DNA of 64,000 nt from Termitomyces sp. T153 (lineage: Eukaryota > Basidiomycota > Agaricomycetes > Agaricales > Lyophyllaceae): NCBI GenBank assembly GCA_018296165.2, contig JACKQL020000112.1, forward strand, positions 1-64,000, written 5' to 3'. The position numbers and the translations under genes were made by a program. The notes below the pieces were generated by a model. That model searched no databases. It saw only the letters and a list, made by a program, of their open reading frames with translations, and was not told where the DNA came from. Below, in pieces: positions 1-9,818 of this stretch; positions within the stretch are counted from its first letter, which is position 1; every line of letters starts with the position of its first letter.

Positions 1-984
1 GGTTCCGCTGACGACGGTGGCTCAGTACACTGGCGAGTCCTTACTAGGCGGACGCGATGTCCTGCGTTTATAACCAGGCGCCCGGGGTTGGAGCGGAGGT
101 GGGGAAGGCTTGCGAGGGGCCCCTAGGGATAGCGGCCCGAGTAGGTCCGGAGTGATTCAGAGGGGTCTAAGACCGGAGGTACTGGTCGTTGACCCGGGGT
201 GGGTGTCGGAGCTCGTTAGCGGACGCACGAGGGGATTGCGGGGTAGGCGGAGGCTTCTCGGCTGTCGGGGGGGGCGGGGTCGGTTGGATAGGGGGTTACC
301 GGGGCTTGATGGGTTCCGGGGTGAGCGGGTAGTGAGGCCCGGGGTTGTCGTTAGGAATGTTCAGGTCGTGGCGCGTACGCGGAGTTCGTACTGATGTAGG
401 GAGCAAGGGAACTTCAGGGGAACAAAGGAAATATGTACAGTCGAGACGAGACGGAGACGAGACGAGACTGAGAAAAGATAGATTCGAAACCTAGGAACAG
501 AAATACAGACGAGACGAGAGACGAAACATAGGAAACCGGTAAAATGTAATATCAAGACTAGGGTCCGAGGAGTCATTCTATGACTTATATACCAACTACT
601 GGGTGCCTCCAAGGGCGGCGGATGTGATGGCGGGGGTCGACGGGGCTGTGCTGAGTCGACGGGTGTCGGGTACAACCCAAGTTCGGGCCGCGGCGGTATT
701 CTGATGGGATCAGTTGGGGGCGCGGCCGCTCCGGGGCGTCGTGGCACTCCGGGATGGGTCGGGTGAACTAGGGTAGGGGGTCGGGGACGTATGACGTGTC
801 CAGGAACGGTGGGGGAGGGTTTCAAGGGGGTGTTGATGGCTACGGATAGGGAGTTGCCGTCGGGGTTTGCCGGAGAAGCGTCGGAGTTGCCCAGTGTGGG
901 CGTCGAAAGTGTGGGCGGGGTTCCGGGGAGTTATCGGGAGGGGTTGGGGGCCGTGTCTAGGGATCTAGGGAGCGGGTCGTGACA
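1..984 (-). repeat. 3' LTR of element A1 (left copy, 5 bases cut by the window edge)
   Basis: This is a direct repeat of 9819-10806, about 99% identical by eye. In sense (minus) orientation it begins TGTCACGACC and would end TGACA outside the window. It contains the same TATA box and start-site motif (547-559) as the other copy. Reading frames inside the LTR (for example on the minus strand at 361-825) are chance openings in GC-rich sequence. Confidence 0.95.
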
Positions 985-997
985 TCACCCCCCCTTC
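985..997 (-). promoter_or_regulatory. Polypurine tract of element A1
   Basis: On the minus strand GAAGGGGGGGTGA lies directly upstream of the 3' LTR start TGTCA. Purine runs in this position prime plus-strand DNA synthesis in LTR retrotransposons. The same tract is present beside the 3' LTRs of A2 (46282-46295), B3 (61392-61405) and B4 (52256-52268). Confidence 0.8.
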
Positions 998-1059
998 AGC
1001 GTCGAGACCCTCGAGACGCGGGGAGCGAGTCGGGCATCGGTAGGGCGTGGGAATCGAAG

Positions 1060-1077
1060 TTGATCAATATTGATCAA
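1060..1077. promoter_or_regulatory. 18-bp perfect palindrome upstream of the antisense gene
   Basis: TTGATCAATATTGATCAA is its own reverse complement. It lies about 120 bp upstream of the antisense start codon and 75 bp from the 3' LTR. It is unchanged in decayed element A2 (46203-46220). In family B only one half is kept (52334-52347 and 61313-61326). A dimeric protein's binding site is a natural reading, but that is inference. A TATA-like TTAAAAAGG follows near 1156, about 40 bp before the ATG. Confidence 0.55.
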
Positions 1078-1198
1078 ACTGCAGCGAGCGGCGGCGGCGT
1101 GGGGAAGGAAGTCGAGGTGCGGCCGCCGTTCGTCAGGGGCCCCTTCTTGATTCATTAAAAAGGGGTGGACGCACCCAGGAGCCCGCCAGCTTGTTGCG

Positions 1199-2894
1199 AT
1201 GTCTTCTTCAGCTTATTCTCCCACAGCATCTAGGTCGCCGTCCCCACCTTCCCAGCCGTCGTCCTCCGAAGATTCAGAGGGTCGCCGAGATCGCCGTCGG
1301 GTCGAGGCGATGTACCGTAGTCGTGAGTGCGGCCCGTTCTATGTATCCCAGAACACTGATTGTCCCCTCGCAGAGTTGTCCGCGGCCGTGGCTGGTCCCT
1401 CAGGGCCACCGTCTGGTGCGGATGCGACGCAGCCCCCGGCGGGCGTGGTTACTTCTACGCGTTCCAAGCCTGGCATTCGCCCGGGGGTGGTTCGACTTGT
1501 TCCAGAGGGTTCGAGGGTGGTGCAGGCGGAGGTGACGCCGGAGCAGTTTGCCGAGGCGGTGGGTCGGGCGAGGGGTCCCCCCACCCTCGAGTGGTGTCAG
1601 TCGGCGGCCCCGGTGAGTGGCCACTTAGTTTCGTGTCTCCCGGACCAACATGCCCTTGCAGTGCGCGTCTTGTACCCGACGGGGGGAGCAGTGTGAGTTT
1701 GAGGAACCGGCATCGGGGGTGCGGCGGGACACGTCGGTGTGCCTCCCGTGCCGTTCGCGGCACGAGAAGTGTTCCGTCACCCTGAGTTGGCGGGCCGTTT
1801 GCGTCGCGGTGGAGCAAGGGTGGGATCAGGGTTGGGTCGCAGCACAGCTGGAGGAGGGACGGAAGGGCAGGGTGTCGGGGAGGGGCTCCGGGGCTGGGGA
1901 GGGGGAACGGGTTAGCGCGTCTGTCATGAAGGTGGGCCCTCCGCGGGGTGGGCGGAAGGAGGGGGCCCCTTCCAGGCAGGAGAAGGGGAAACGGAGGGCG
2001 TCCCCTTCACCCGAGGCGGGTCCCAGTAAGCGGGCGCGGGGCGAGCAGGTAATGGGGGGCCCCCCCGGTTCCGCGGTGTATTCCCCTACGTCCGGAGTCC
2101 CCGTTGAGCAGTCCGCGGACGGGTCGTGGTCGGTTGCGGAGGCCTATCTGCGGCGTCGGGTAGAGGGCTTGGAACGGTTGTTGGTCACACGCGAGGGGGA
2201 GATTCAGGGGGTACGGGAGGAGAGGGACGGGGCTCGACGGGAGTTAGACGGGGTTCGGAGGGAACGGGACCTGGCGCGGAAGGACAAGGACGTCGCCGTC
2301 GGGACTGCCACGGAGCGATTATCGCGTCTGCAGGAGTTGGAGGTGCGGACGGTGCATTTGCAGGCGCGGGCGGAAGCGGCGGAAGTGGCGGCGCAGCAGG
2401 CAGGGGGCCCAGGGGTGCGGGAGACTCGGCAGGATTCCGGCGCTGGGGAAGTCCGGGCGGCGGCGGAGAGGGCGCGACGGCGGGAGGAGTGGCTCGCCAA
2501 CGAGGCGGCCTTGGGCCGGCGAGGAGTGCTTCGTGAGTGGTTGTCCCGCCTTCTTTTCCCTAGCGTTGACTCGGGTTCCACAGACTGGGCCCGGGAGCAT
2601 CGCATCCTTCTCGACGGGGCGTCGGCAGCGCTGGGGTCCATCCACGATGGGTTGGCGAGGATGCCCGGGGACCTTCCGCCGGAGTTGGGCCAAGGGGTAA
2701 CGCAGATGGGGCGTCTGTTGGCAGGGCATCGGCGGAGGGCGACGGCAGACCCTGGGGCGTGGTGGGAGATAGCGACGGACATGGGGGAACCGCTCCCCGG
2801 GCAACCCGAGGTTCTGGCGGCGGTAGTGGCACAGTTGGAGGTGGTCATGGTGGGAAGGGTAGCGGGGTTAGGGTCGGAGGAGGAGGGAGAGTGA
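1199..2894 (+). CDS. Antisense retroelement gene (aORF-A): Zn2Cys6-like, coiled-coil protein, three exons
   Basis: I infer three exons, 1199-1612, 1662-2532 and 2584-2894, joined by GT-AG introns of 49 and 51 nt, giving about 531 residues. Intron 1 (GTGAGT...TTGCAG) falls exactly before a cysteine cluster: C-x2-C-x6-C, 15 residues, C-x2-C-x6-C. That is the fungal Zn2Cys6 pattern with a long central loop. Next come a basic stretch (KGKRRASPSPEAGPSKRARG, nuclear-signal-like), a long Arg/Glu coiled coil (about 2170-2500) and a C-terminal domain with WAREHRILLDGASAALGSI. Intron 2 is in frame and may be retained; homologs in A2 and B4 shift frame without its removal, which supports splicing. An alternative start at 1650 (MPLQCASC) would bypass exon 1. 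The gene runs opposite to gag-pol. Its function is unknown; DNA binding is inferred from the cysteine spacing only. Confidence 0.75.
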
Positions 2895-3124
2895 GGGGAA
2901 TTCGGACCCCGTCGCTGACTTGTTCCCTGCCCCTTTCTTGTTCAAGTATATACCTGTACATCGTTTGTGCCTATACAGTCTTTGGACCCTCTGCTGAGTG
3001 TGAGGAGTTTCAGATAGAGCGAGGAGAGGAGTAAGTGGAAACACGTAGGAGAGTATTGGTGGGAGTTGAATCCCTGGTGAACCCAGAGGCGGGGGTTACG
3101 CCCACTATTGCCATCTGTGTTGGG
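2895..3124. other. Convergent 3' region between aORF-A and pol, with a conserved block
   Basis: The antisense gene and pol converge here. About 20 nt beyond the pol stop is a segment (about 3060-3125) containing GGCGGGGGTTACGCCC, which can fold with a GGCG/CGCC stem. The block is recognisable in A2 (43012-43062), B4 (53770-53840) and B3 (58673-58710), even where nearby coding sequence has been lost. It may be a shared 3'-end or RNA-packaging signal. No gene is seen here. Confidence 0.4.
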
Positions 3125-6100
3125 TCAGTCCCGGGGGTTCCGGGGCTTGGCGGGATTCCGTCGGTGGAAGTCCCGGATTTCGTCGGGGGCTCTGTCGAGG
3201 TTCCTTCGGGGCTCCCACGTATCGTCCTCAGGCCCGTAGCCCTTCCATCGGACCAAGTATTGGAGTCGGCCGCGAACTACCCGGGAGTCGAGGATCTCGT
3301 CGACCTCGTAGTGGTACTCGTCCTCGACTTCGACGGGGGGCGGTCGGCTGGGGCGTTGGCCGGGGAAGGGGTCCGGAGCGTGCCTTTCAAGGAGTCGAAC
3401 GTGGAATACAGGGTGGAGACCCTTTAGACCCGGAGGCAGGTCGAGTTTGTAAGCGTGGGTGGAGACCTTCCGGAGGATCTTGAATGGACCGAGGCGTTTG
3501 TGGTCGAGTTTGATAGAGGGCCTCCGGGTCTTAAGATTTCGTCGGTCGAGCCAGACCAAGGTGCCGGGGGGCCAGTCGGGGGTCGGCTGGCGGCGGGCGT
3601 CGGCATGCTTGGAGTAGGCTTGGTTGGCGGTGTCGATCTCGTCCCGGAGGAATTGGTGGAGGGACCGGAGGTCCTCGGCGACTTCGTGGGCAACGTGGGA
3701 GGGGATGTCCTTGAGGGACAGTGTGAGTCGGGGATTGTAGCCCTTGTTGGCGTAAAAGGGGGAAACTCCGGTGGCGGAATGAGGCGTGTTGTTGTAGGTG
3801 AATTCGGCGAGGGGGAGCTCCGCGCGCCAGTCGTTCTGTAAATAGTTAACGTAGAGGCGAAGGTACTGTTCTAACGTCTGGTTTACGCGCTCGGTTTGCC
3901 CGTCGGTTTCCGGGTGATAGGCGGTAGAGAGGCTGGTCTTGATCTCGAGCGCCTTGCACAGCGATTTCCAGAAATGAGACACGAATAGGGGCCCACGGTC
4001 GGAGACGATGTCGTCGGGAAGCCCGTGTTTGGAGAATACGTGTTCTAAAAATAGTTTGGCGAAATCCGGGGCGGTGTCAGTGGTGTGGCAGGGAATAAAG
4101 AGGGCTTGCTTGGTAAGGCGGCAGACGATGACGAGGATTGCGTCGAAACCTTCGGAATCGGGGAGTTCGACGATATGATCCATCGATATCGAAGACCAGG
4201 GGCGGCGACCAACGGGGAGGGGTTTCAGTAGTCCGTGGGGGCAATGGCGGGGGACTTTGGCCCGTAGGCAGGGCTCGCAGGCCCTCACGTATCGCGTGAC
4301 GTCCTTCTTCATTCCTGGCCAAAAATAAGTCCGGGAGATGAGTTGAAGGGTCTTACGAATTCCTGGGTGCCCCCGGAGCTTGTGATCGTGGTGCTGCCGG
4401 AGTATGTCGAGGCGAATGGACTTGTGGTCCGGGGCGTAGATTCGTCCACTTCGGAGCAGCAGGCGGTGGTCCGGGGATAGCGAAAAGGGGTTGTCTACGC
4501 TCGACTCGTCGGGGTTGTTGCGGGGATCGTGCTGGTTGAAGAAGGGGTCCGGGGGTGAATTCCTGATTTGCTGGAGGATTCCTTCTTCGTTTAAAATCAG
4601 CACGGCATGTAGATGTTCAGGTGGGATTACCACTCGATGGTTGAATGCATTTCGTTCGGTTTCGAACGATTTCTTCGGGTACACGTCGGGTCTTCGAGTG
4701 AGGGCGTCGGGCTTTGTGCCGAGTCGCCCGGGGCGGTAGTGAATGGTAAAATCGTACTCCGAAAGGGTTTCGGACCATCGAGCCTGGCGGCGGCTGAGCT
4801 GTTTCGTGGTCGTGAAATATTGCAGGTTGTTGTGGTCGGAGTAGACTTGGATGCGGTGCGGGGACCCCTCGAGGTAGGCCCGCCACTGACGGAAGGCTTC
4901 GACGATTGCGAGGAGTTCCTTGTCGTAAATGTCGTAGTTGAGTTCCGCGGGGATCATTGATCGGGTGTAGAATGCGACGGGGCGGAGGTCCTTGCCCTCC
5001 GAGTTCGACTGGGAGAGTATCCCGGCAATAGCGTAGTCGGAGGCGTCACATTCGAGCACGATCGGTAGGGAGGGGTCGAAATGGCGGAGGACCGGAGCGG
5101 AGGTGAAGGCCTTCTTCAGGAGGAGGAATACGCTCTGGCACTTGCTGTCCCAATCCCAAGGGGTGTCCTTCCTTGTGAGCCGGTTGAGGGGCTTGGTAAT
5201 TCCGGAGTAGTTGTCGATGAAGCGGCGATAGAAGTTAGCAAACCCCAAGAATGACTGTACCTCCTTGACGTTCCGCGGGGAGGGCCAGTTGAGTATTGCG
5301 TCGACCTTGGCGGGATCCATGCGCACACCGTCGGGGGTGACGATGACCCCGAGATATTCGACTTCCGCTGTGTGGAATGAGCACTTTTCGGGTTTAGCAT
5401 GAAGGTGATACTCTCGGAGCCGTTCCAGGACACGGCGGACGTGCTCCGAATGCTCCGCGGGCGAGTTCGAGTAGATCAGGATATCGTCCAAATACACGAT
5501 GACAAAGACGTCGTTCATGTCGTGGAAGATGTCGTTCATGAAGTACTGGAAGGTGGCGGGGGAGTTAGTCATTCCGAAGGGCATTACAAGATACTCAAAG
5601 AGGCCGTAGCGGGTGCGAAAGGCGGTCTTCCATTCATGCCCCGGGGCGATCCGGACATTGTTGTAGCCGGAGCGAAGGTCGATTTTCGTGTAAATCTTGG
5701 CGCTGCGAAGGCGATCAACAAGGTCTCCGATTAAGGGGAGGGGGTACCGGTTCTTCTTGGTGACTTTGTTGAGTCCCCGATAATCCACACAGAGTCGGAG
5801 GGATCCGTCTTTTTTCTTGGCGAACAGGACCGGGGCGCCAGCCGCGGAGATCGAGGGACGTATGAAACCTTTGCCGAGCATGTCGTCGAGGTACTCCTTC
5901 AGGGCCCGGAGCTCGACTTCGGACATGTTGTAGATCTTGCCAAACGGGGGTGAGGTGCCTTCTTCGAGGTCGATCTGGTGGTCGTAGGAGCGGTGCGGAG
6001 GGAGTTCCTTGGCACTTCCTTCGGAGAACACGTCAGCGAATTCATGATACTCCGGGGGAACTACTTCGGATAGGATCTGTTCCTCCGTCTTCCTTTCTGG

Positions 6101-7201
6101 CGTGATAGTCCCTGCGCGGAGGTATTTCTCCGGTAGGGCCGGCGTGACTTGCAACTGGAAGGCGGGGGTGCCTTCCCGTAGGAGGCGCGCGAAGGGGACG
6201 GCGCCGATGATTTTAATGTCGAGGTTTCCGGAGTCGACGGGGTCGGGTCCTGTGGATGTAGCAGTCGGATCCGGGGTGGCGTCGGGGTCCAGGATAGGCT
6301 GGAAGCGGAGGTGGATGGCGGCTGCTAACCTTGCTTCGGGGCCGGGGAATTGCATGGTAAGGTTCTTCCAGTTGATGTCGGGGTTGACGTCTCGCAGCCA
6401 CGGGAGTCCGAGCACGATCGGGGTCGACGGGGGTAGCTGGGTAACGAGGAGTCGGGCCTGGAACTGCAGGTCGTTGTCGAGGGTGAGGGTGTCGTCGTGG
6501 TACTGCGTGATTCTTGTCGTGGCGGGGCTCCCATCGAAGAGTTGGAGCTCGAGGGGTTTGTCGAGGTCGTTGCGTCGGAGGTCGAGTTGATTGCTGACGA
6601 AGACACCGGAGGCGCCGCTGTCTATGAGGGCGGGAAGCTCCTTGAGCGAGCCGCCAAGTCGGACATAGATGACGAATGATCGCGCAGATCTAGAGCGAAG
6701 TTGCGGCGGGGTCCGGGGTTGGTTGATCGTGGCCTCGGAGCTCTCGGAGGGGGGTGGGACATGGAAGGGTACCAGCCCAGAATCGGCGGGGTTGTCCCGG
6801 TCGAGGCGTAGGGTGAGACTGGGCCAATCGACGCGGGGGTTGGTGGAGCGGAGCCATGAGAACCCTAGGACGACGGGGGCGGAGGGGTGTAATTTTGTGA
6901 CGAGTAGCCGGAGTTCTTGCCGTTGTCCGTCGGCGAAGGTCAGGGTCGTTTCTAGGCAATGAGTGATATCTCCCGCTGGGGTAGAGTCTCCGTCAAAGAG
7001 TTTGAGGGGGATCGGGGCGGGGAGACGGCGGAGGGGTTGTGGGGCAAGCGCTGCCAGGGATTCGTCAACAAAGTTATCGGTGGCACCGCTGTCGACTAGT
7101 GTGGGGACGGGCTTGTCGGTGAAAGGGAGAGTGGTGCGGAGGAGGAGGTTTGTGGAGGAGTGGGAGGGGAGGTGTGCTGGGGGGTTGTCCGGGGCGAGCA
7201 T
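3125..7201 (-). CDS. pol: Pol polyprotein: tandem proteases, RT, RNase H, integrase, chromodomain
   Basis: This open frame of 1358 residues replicates and integrates the element. Two retropepsin-like units come first, with DSGA at residues 37-40 and 194-197, each followed by a V-L-G-x-x-W-L motif. The RT has YLDD at 570-573. RNase H begins near LECDASDYA (about 714). Integrase has an HHCC zinc module (about 935-985) and a DD35E triad near 1007, 1067 and 1103 ([19 protein letters not shown]). A GPY/F-type segment precedes a C-terminal chromodomain (about 1296-1345, with YLVRWKGYG and DDTWEP), which targets integration by binding modified histones. The frame is open to 7309 and is -1 relative to gag. 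The ATG at 7201 is not kept in A2, so frameshifted translation from gag is more likely than independent initiation. Confidence 0.95.
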   Translation of the reverse strand: MLAPDNPPAHLPSHSSTNLLLRTTLPFTDKPVPTLVDSGATDNFVDESLAALAPQPLRRLPAPIPLKLFDGDSTPAGDITHCLETTLTFADGQRQELRLLVTKLHPSAPVVLGFSWLRSTNPRVDWPSLTLRLDRDNPADSGLVPFHVPPPSESSEATINQPRTPPQLRSRSARSFVIYVRLGGSLKELPALIDSGASGVFVSNQLDLRRNDLDKPLELQLFDGSPATTRITQYHDDTLTLDNDLQFQARLLVTQLPPSTPIVLGLPWLRDVNPDINWKNLTMQFPGPEARLAAAIHLRFQPILDPDATPDPTATSTGPDPVDSGNLDIKIIGAVPFARLLREGTPAFQLQVTPALPEKYLRAGTITPERKTEEQILSEVVPPEYHEFADVFSEGSAKELPPHRSYDHQIDLEEGTSPPFGKIYNMSEVELRALKEYLDDMLGKGFIRPSISAAGAPVLFAKKKDGSLRLCVDYRGLNKVTKKNRYPLPLIGDLVDRLRSAKIYTKIDLRSGYNNVRIAPGHEWKTAFRTRYGLFEYLVMPFGMTNSPATFQYFMNDIFHDMNDVFVIVYLDDILIYSNSPAEHSEHVRRVLERLREYHLHAKPEKCSFHTAEVEYLGVIVTPDGVRMDPAKVDAILNWPSPRNVKEVQSFLGFANFYRRFIDNYSGITKPLNRLTRKDTPWDWDSKCQSVFLLLKKAFTSAPVLRHFDPSLPIVLECDASDYAIAGILSQSNSEGKDLRPVAFYTRSMIPAELNYDIYDKELLAIVEAFRQWRAYLEGSPHRIQVYSDHNNLQYFTTTKQLSRRQARWSETLSEYDFTIHYRPGRLGTKPDALTRRPDVYPKKSFETERNAFNHRVVIPPEHLHAVLILNEEGILQQIRNSPPDPFFNQHDPRNNPDESSVDNPFSLSPDHRLLLRSGRIYAPDHKSIRLDILRQHHDHKLRGHPGIRKTLQLISRTYFWPGMKKDVTRYVRACEPCLRAKVPRHCPHGLLKPLPVGRRPWSSISMDHIVELPDSEGFDAILVIVCRLTKQALFIPCHTTDTAPDFAKLFLEHVFSKHGLPDDIVSDRGPLFVSHFWKSLCKALEIKTSLSTAYHPETDGQTERVNQTLEQYLRLYVNYLQNDWRAELPLAEFTYNNTPHSATGVSPFYANKGYNPRLTLSLKDIPSHVAHEVAEDLRSLHQFLRDEIDTANQAYSKHADARRQPTPDWPPGTLVWLDRRNLKTRRPSIKLDHKRLGPFKILRKVSTHAYKLDLPPGLKGLHPVFHVRLLERHAPDPFPGQRPSRPPPVEVEDEYHYEVDEILDSRVVRGRLQYLVRWKGYGPEDDTWEPRRNLDRAPDEIRDFHRRNPAKPRNPRD

Positions 7202-7275
7202 CGTTGCGCGGAGAAGTGTGGCTGGGGCGGAGAAGACGTCGGGATGTGGTCCGCGGTCTAGTGCGTCTTCCAGAC

Positions 7276-9786
7276 CTAAACCGCCGACTCGTTTTCCGTG
7301 AACTGGTAGTTACAGTCTTCTCCGTCGATCGTCCACACGGCGCGTCCCATCACCTGTCGTTTAGGGCAATTGCGAATAAAATGTCCCTGCTCACCACATA
7401 GGATGCACGCGCCCTCCTTCCGTCGTTTCTCCTGCGTTTCTTCCGGCACGTCAATCCACTGACTGTCCTGGATCCTGTTTGCGCATAGGGCTTCCTGATC
7501 GTTGGCGGGGTCCAGGCTGTCGTCGCGGTCGTCGGGATTGGTATCCGGAGGTACTGGGGTGTCGTGGAGGTCGGCGGCGTTGAGCTGGGCGGGTGGTCGC
7601 TGTCCCGGGGGCCGATTTGTGTTGGGGACTCCTCGGCCCGGGGGGAAGCGGGGTGCGGGGTTAGCAGGGCTAGCGGGGATGGAGGGTCGGATGCCATTGG
7701 TTGCTCCGGTCTGCCAGTTGGTGTTACCGGAAGTATTCCACGAGGTCCGGGGCGCCGTGTTTTCGCTGCGATCTTCCCAATAACGTTGGTCGACCTGGGT
7801 AACGAGCGCCTTGTACCCGTCGTAGGTGGTTTGTTTGGGCGCGAGGCGAAGGACGTCCTTGATCCGTTGGGGCAGGGCACGACGGAGGGCGAACCGGAGG
7901 GCGTTGTAATTCCAGCTGGTCTCGTAGGCCTCTCGTTCGAACCGTACGATGAAGGTCGTGAAGCGTTCGTTGTCGCGCATTCGGAGGTTGAAGAGATTTT
8001 CCTCCGCCTCTGCTACGGTGTCAAAGACGCCAAACTTACTCGAGAACTCTTGAGTGAAAGCGAGCCAATGGGAGAGTACGGGATTGTTTGGGTCGAACCG
8101 GAGTAGCGCGGTGTAGTGGTCGAAAGCGATGCCCTGTAAGTATGATGCGGCGAAGGCTACTCGTGAGCTCTCAAGCTGAAAAGTGATGGGCTTAGCTTGA
8201 AACATAGTTAAGCATTGGGTCAGGAAGATTCGCCACTTCCGGGGGTCGCGGCCGGTGAAGGGTTCGGGCTTCTGGATGTCGAGCTTTCCTTCCCGGGCCA
8301 GTGCGTCGCGGGTGTCGTCCTGCGAATTTTGAGTTCGGGGTGGGGGTCCGGCGTTGTAGTAGTAGTAGTAGTTGTTTCCGTTTCCGCGCTGGGGGGGGAA
8401 GTTGTCCATCGCCGGGCCCCATCCTCCTGGGGGTCCGCCATTGGGTGGTCCCCCACCGGGGTTTTGACCTACACTACCCGGGGCGGGTCCTGGGGCCCAT
8501 CGAGGGGGAGAGGGTCCTCCGGGATTCGGGGGTCCGAAATAGTTGATGTCGTTGGGGGGGTTAGGCATCGGGGTGGGCGGGGGACGAGAGGGGTTGGCGG
8601 ACAGAGGGGGTCGGGGCGCCCCGGGGCCCAGGGGCTGTCGCGGGGGGACTGGGGCGTTGGGACGGGGCGGAGGGGCGTTGCTACGAGGGGCGCGGAGGTC
8701 GAAATGGGGGGGTCGGTCTCGTTGGGGCCCGTTGCGCGGGGGGTGTTCGTCGACGGGGTTGCCCGGCTCGTCGATATAGGAGAGGGTCCGGTTGTCGTCG
8801 TCGACGCGTAGGGACGGTCGTTGGGAGCGGATTTCGGGGATGGCGGGTTGATCCCAGGTTCGGAAGGCGCTGGGCACCGAGCTGGCCCGGGGCCGGGCGG
8901 AGAGGGCCAGGGTGTGGGCGGCGGGTTGGTCGAACAGCCCCCCCGCGGGGTTGAGATTCCTCAAGATGCTGGAGGCCGCGTTGAGTTCTTCCTGCTGGCG
9001 GGGAACGGAAGATGGGGCTTCGTTTCGTGTCCCGACGGGTTCCTCGCGTTGCACGTGGAAGGAGCGGGCGGGGTCCAGGGGATCTTCGAAGGGGCGGGGG
9101 TTCGGGCTAGTGTGGATTTCTTCGACCAAGGCGCGGAGCTCGTTCCGTAAGTTCTCGTCGAGGCCCAGGGTGCCTTGCGTATTCTCCGGGAGGTTCCCTT
9201 GCAGGTAGCGTTCGTGGAAGTCGAGGAGTCGGTCCGCCCAGACCTCCGGGGTTGCGGAGGTGTCGGGGTAGCCTAGGCTGGTAAGGAAGGTGCGGGTACG
9301 CCTTGCGAATTCCGCAGGGGACAGGCGAAGGAAGCGGAGAACTTCGTCGCGTTGCTGGGCGTAGGCTTCGATCCTCTGCTGCCTGGGGGAAGGAGGGGTT
9401 TGAACGGCGAATGGTGGGCGGGGTGGGGAATAGTTATCCGTAGCTTCCGGAGGGGCTGGGGCTGCAGCGGGGATTGGATACGCATAATAATGGGCGGGGG
9501 GAAGGTAGGCGGGGTTGGGGGGTGCTGCGGAGTATCCTCCGGGGTTGATACGGGGGTTGTTGCCATCGGCGTGGAATGCGGGAGGGCGGCGCCAGCCCGG
9601 GGGTATTCCCTGGCTGATGGAGGGGGTGTAGAACACCTGGTTGGGGTCAGGGGTCCAGTGACGGGGCACGTATTGGTCCGTGAAGGGGCCCGGGTAGAAT
9701 GGGGCGTAGGAATTTTCCAATATGGGCCGGCCGTAGGCGTCGGTTGGGTAACCGACTGGGTTGTACGCGGGGTTGAACGCAGACAT
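7276..9786 (-). CDS. gag: Gag capsid/nucleocapsid protein
   Basis: An 836-residue structural protein that would form the virus-like particle and bind genomic RNA. The N-terminal 500 residues are proline-rich and probably disordered, with a poly-Tyr run from a TAC repeat near 8355. A retrotransposon gag core lies at about 505-705 (from [13 protein letters not shown] through the YWEDRSEN region). One CCHC knuckle, C-x2-C-x4-H-x4-C ([14 protein letters not shown]), sits at about 794-807. The ATG is 32 nt after the 5' LTR. The last 34 nt overlap the open pol frame. The protein is about twice the length of a minimal gypsy Gag because of the N-terminal extension. Confidence 0.92.
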   Translation of the reverse strand: MSAFNPAYNPVGYPTDAYGRPILENSYAPFYPGPFTDQYVPRHWTPDPNQVFYTPSISQGIPPGWRRPPAFHADGNNPRINPGGYSAAPPNPAYLPPAHYYAYPIPAAAPAPPEATDNYSPPRPPFAVQTPPSPRQQRIEAYAQQRDEVLRFLRLSPAEFARRTRTFLTSLGYPDTSATPEVWADRLLDFHERYLQGNLPENTQGTLGLDENLRNELRALVEEIHTSPNPRPFEDPLDPARSFHVQREEPVGTRNEAPSSVPRQQEELNAASSILRNLNPAGGLFDQPAAHTLALSARPRASSVPSAFRTWDQPAIPEIRSQRPSLRVDDDNRTLSYIDEPGNPVDEHPPRNGPQRDRPPHFDLRAPRSNAPPPRPNAPVPPRQPLGPGAPRPPLSANPSRPPPTPMPNPPNDINYFGPPNPGGPSPPRWAPGPAPGSVGQNPGGGPPNGGPPGGWGPAMDNFPPQRGNGNNYYYYYNAGPPPRTQNSQDDTRDALAREGKLDIQKPEPFTGRDPRKWRIFLTQCLTMFQAKPITFQLESSRVAFAASYLQGIAFDHYTALLRFDPNNPVLSHWLAFTQEFSSKFGVFDTVAEAEENLFNLRMRDNERFTTFIVRFEREAYETSWNYNALRFALRRALPQRIKDVLRLAPKQTTYDGYKALVTQVDQRYWEDRSENTAPRTSWNTSGNTNWQTGATNGIRPSIPASPANPAPRFPPGRGVPNTNRPPGQRPPAQLNAADLHDTPVPPDTNPDDRDDSLDPANDQEALCANRIQDSQWIDVPEETQEKRRKEGACILCGEQGHFIRNCPKRQVMGRAVWTIDGEDCNYQFTENESAV

Positions 9787-9805
9787 CGAGAACGGGGTAA
9801 GGGGG

Positions 9806-9818
9806 AGTCTTGATATTA
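9806..9818 (-). promoter_or_regulatory. Primer-binding site of A1, complementary to the element's own 5' end
   Basis: The 13 nt directly after the 5' LTR read TAATATCAAGACT on the minus strand. They do not begin with TGG, as a tRNA-primed site would. They are the exact reverse complement of AGTCTTGATATTA inside the LTR (10381 down to 10369), which lies about 33 bp downstream of a TATATAA box. That matches the self-priming arrangement known for Tf1/sushi elements, where the 5' end of the RNA folds onto the priming site. Confidence 0.75.

Noticed and set aside
361..825. 154-codon minus-strand frame inside the A1 left LTR, repeated at 10183-10647
   Set aside because: It lies in GC-rich LTR sequence, spans the TATA box and start site, and is broken in the LTRs of other copies. 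It is a chance opening.
1650..2894. Single-exon reading of the antisense gene starting at 1650
   Set aside because: It is possible as an alternative start. However, a phase-correct GTGAGT...TTGCAG intron links it to a 138-codon upstream exon that is also conserved in A2, so the spliced model is preferred.
8215..9150. Several long plus-strand frames (Gly-rich) across gag of A1, and similar ones across pol
   Set aside because: They are antisense shadows of the high-GC gag/pol codons. The Gly-rich composition is just the complement of proline codons. No conserved motif or splice logic is present, unlike the antisense gene at 1199-2894.
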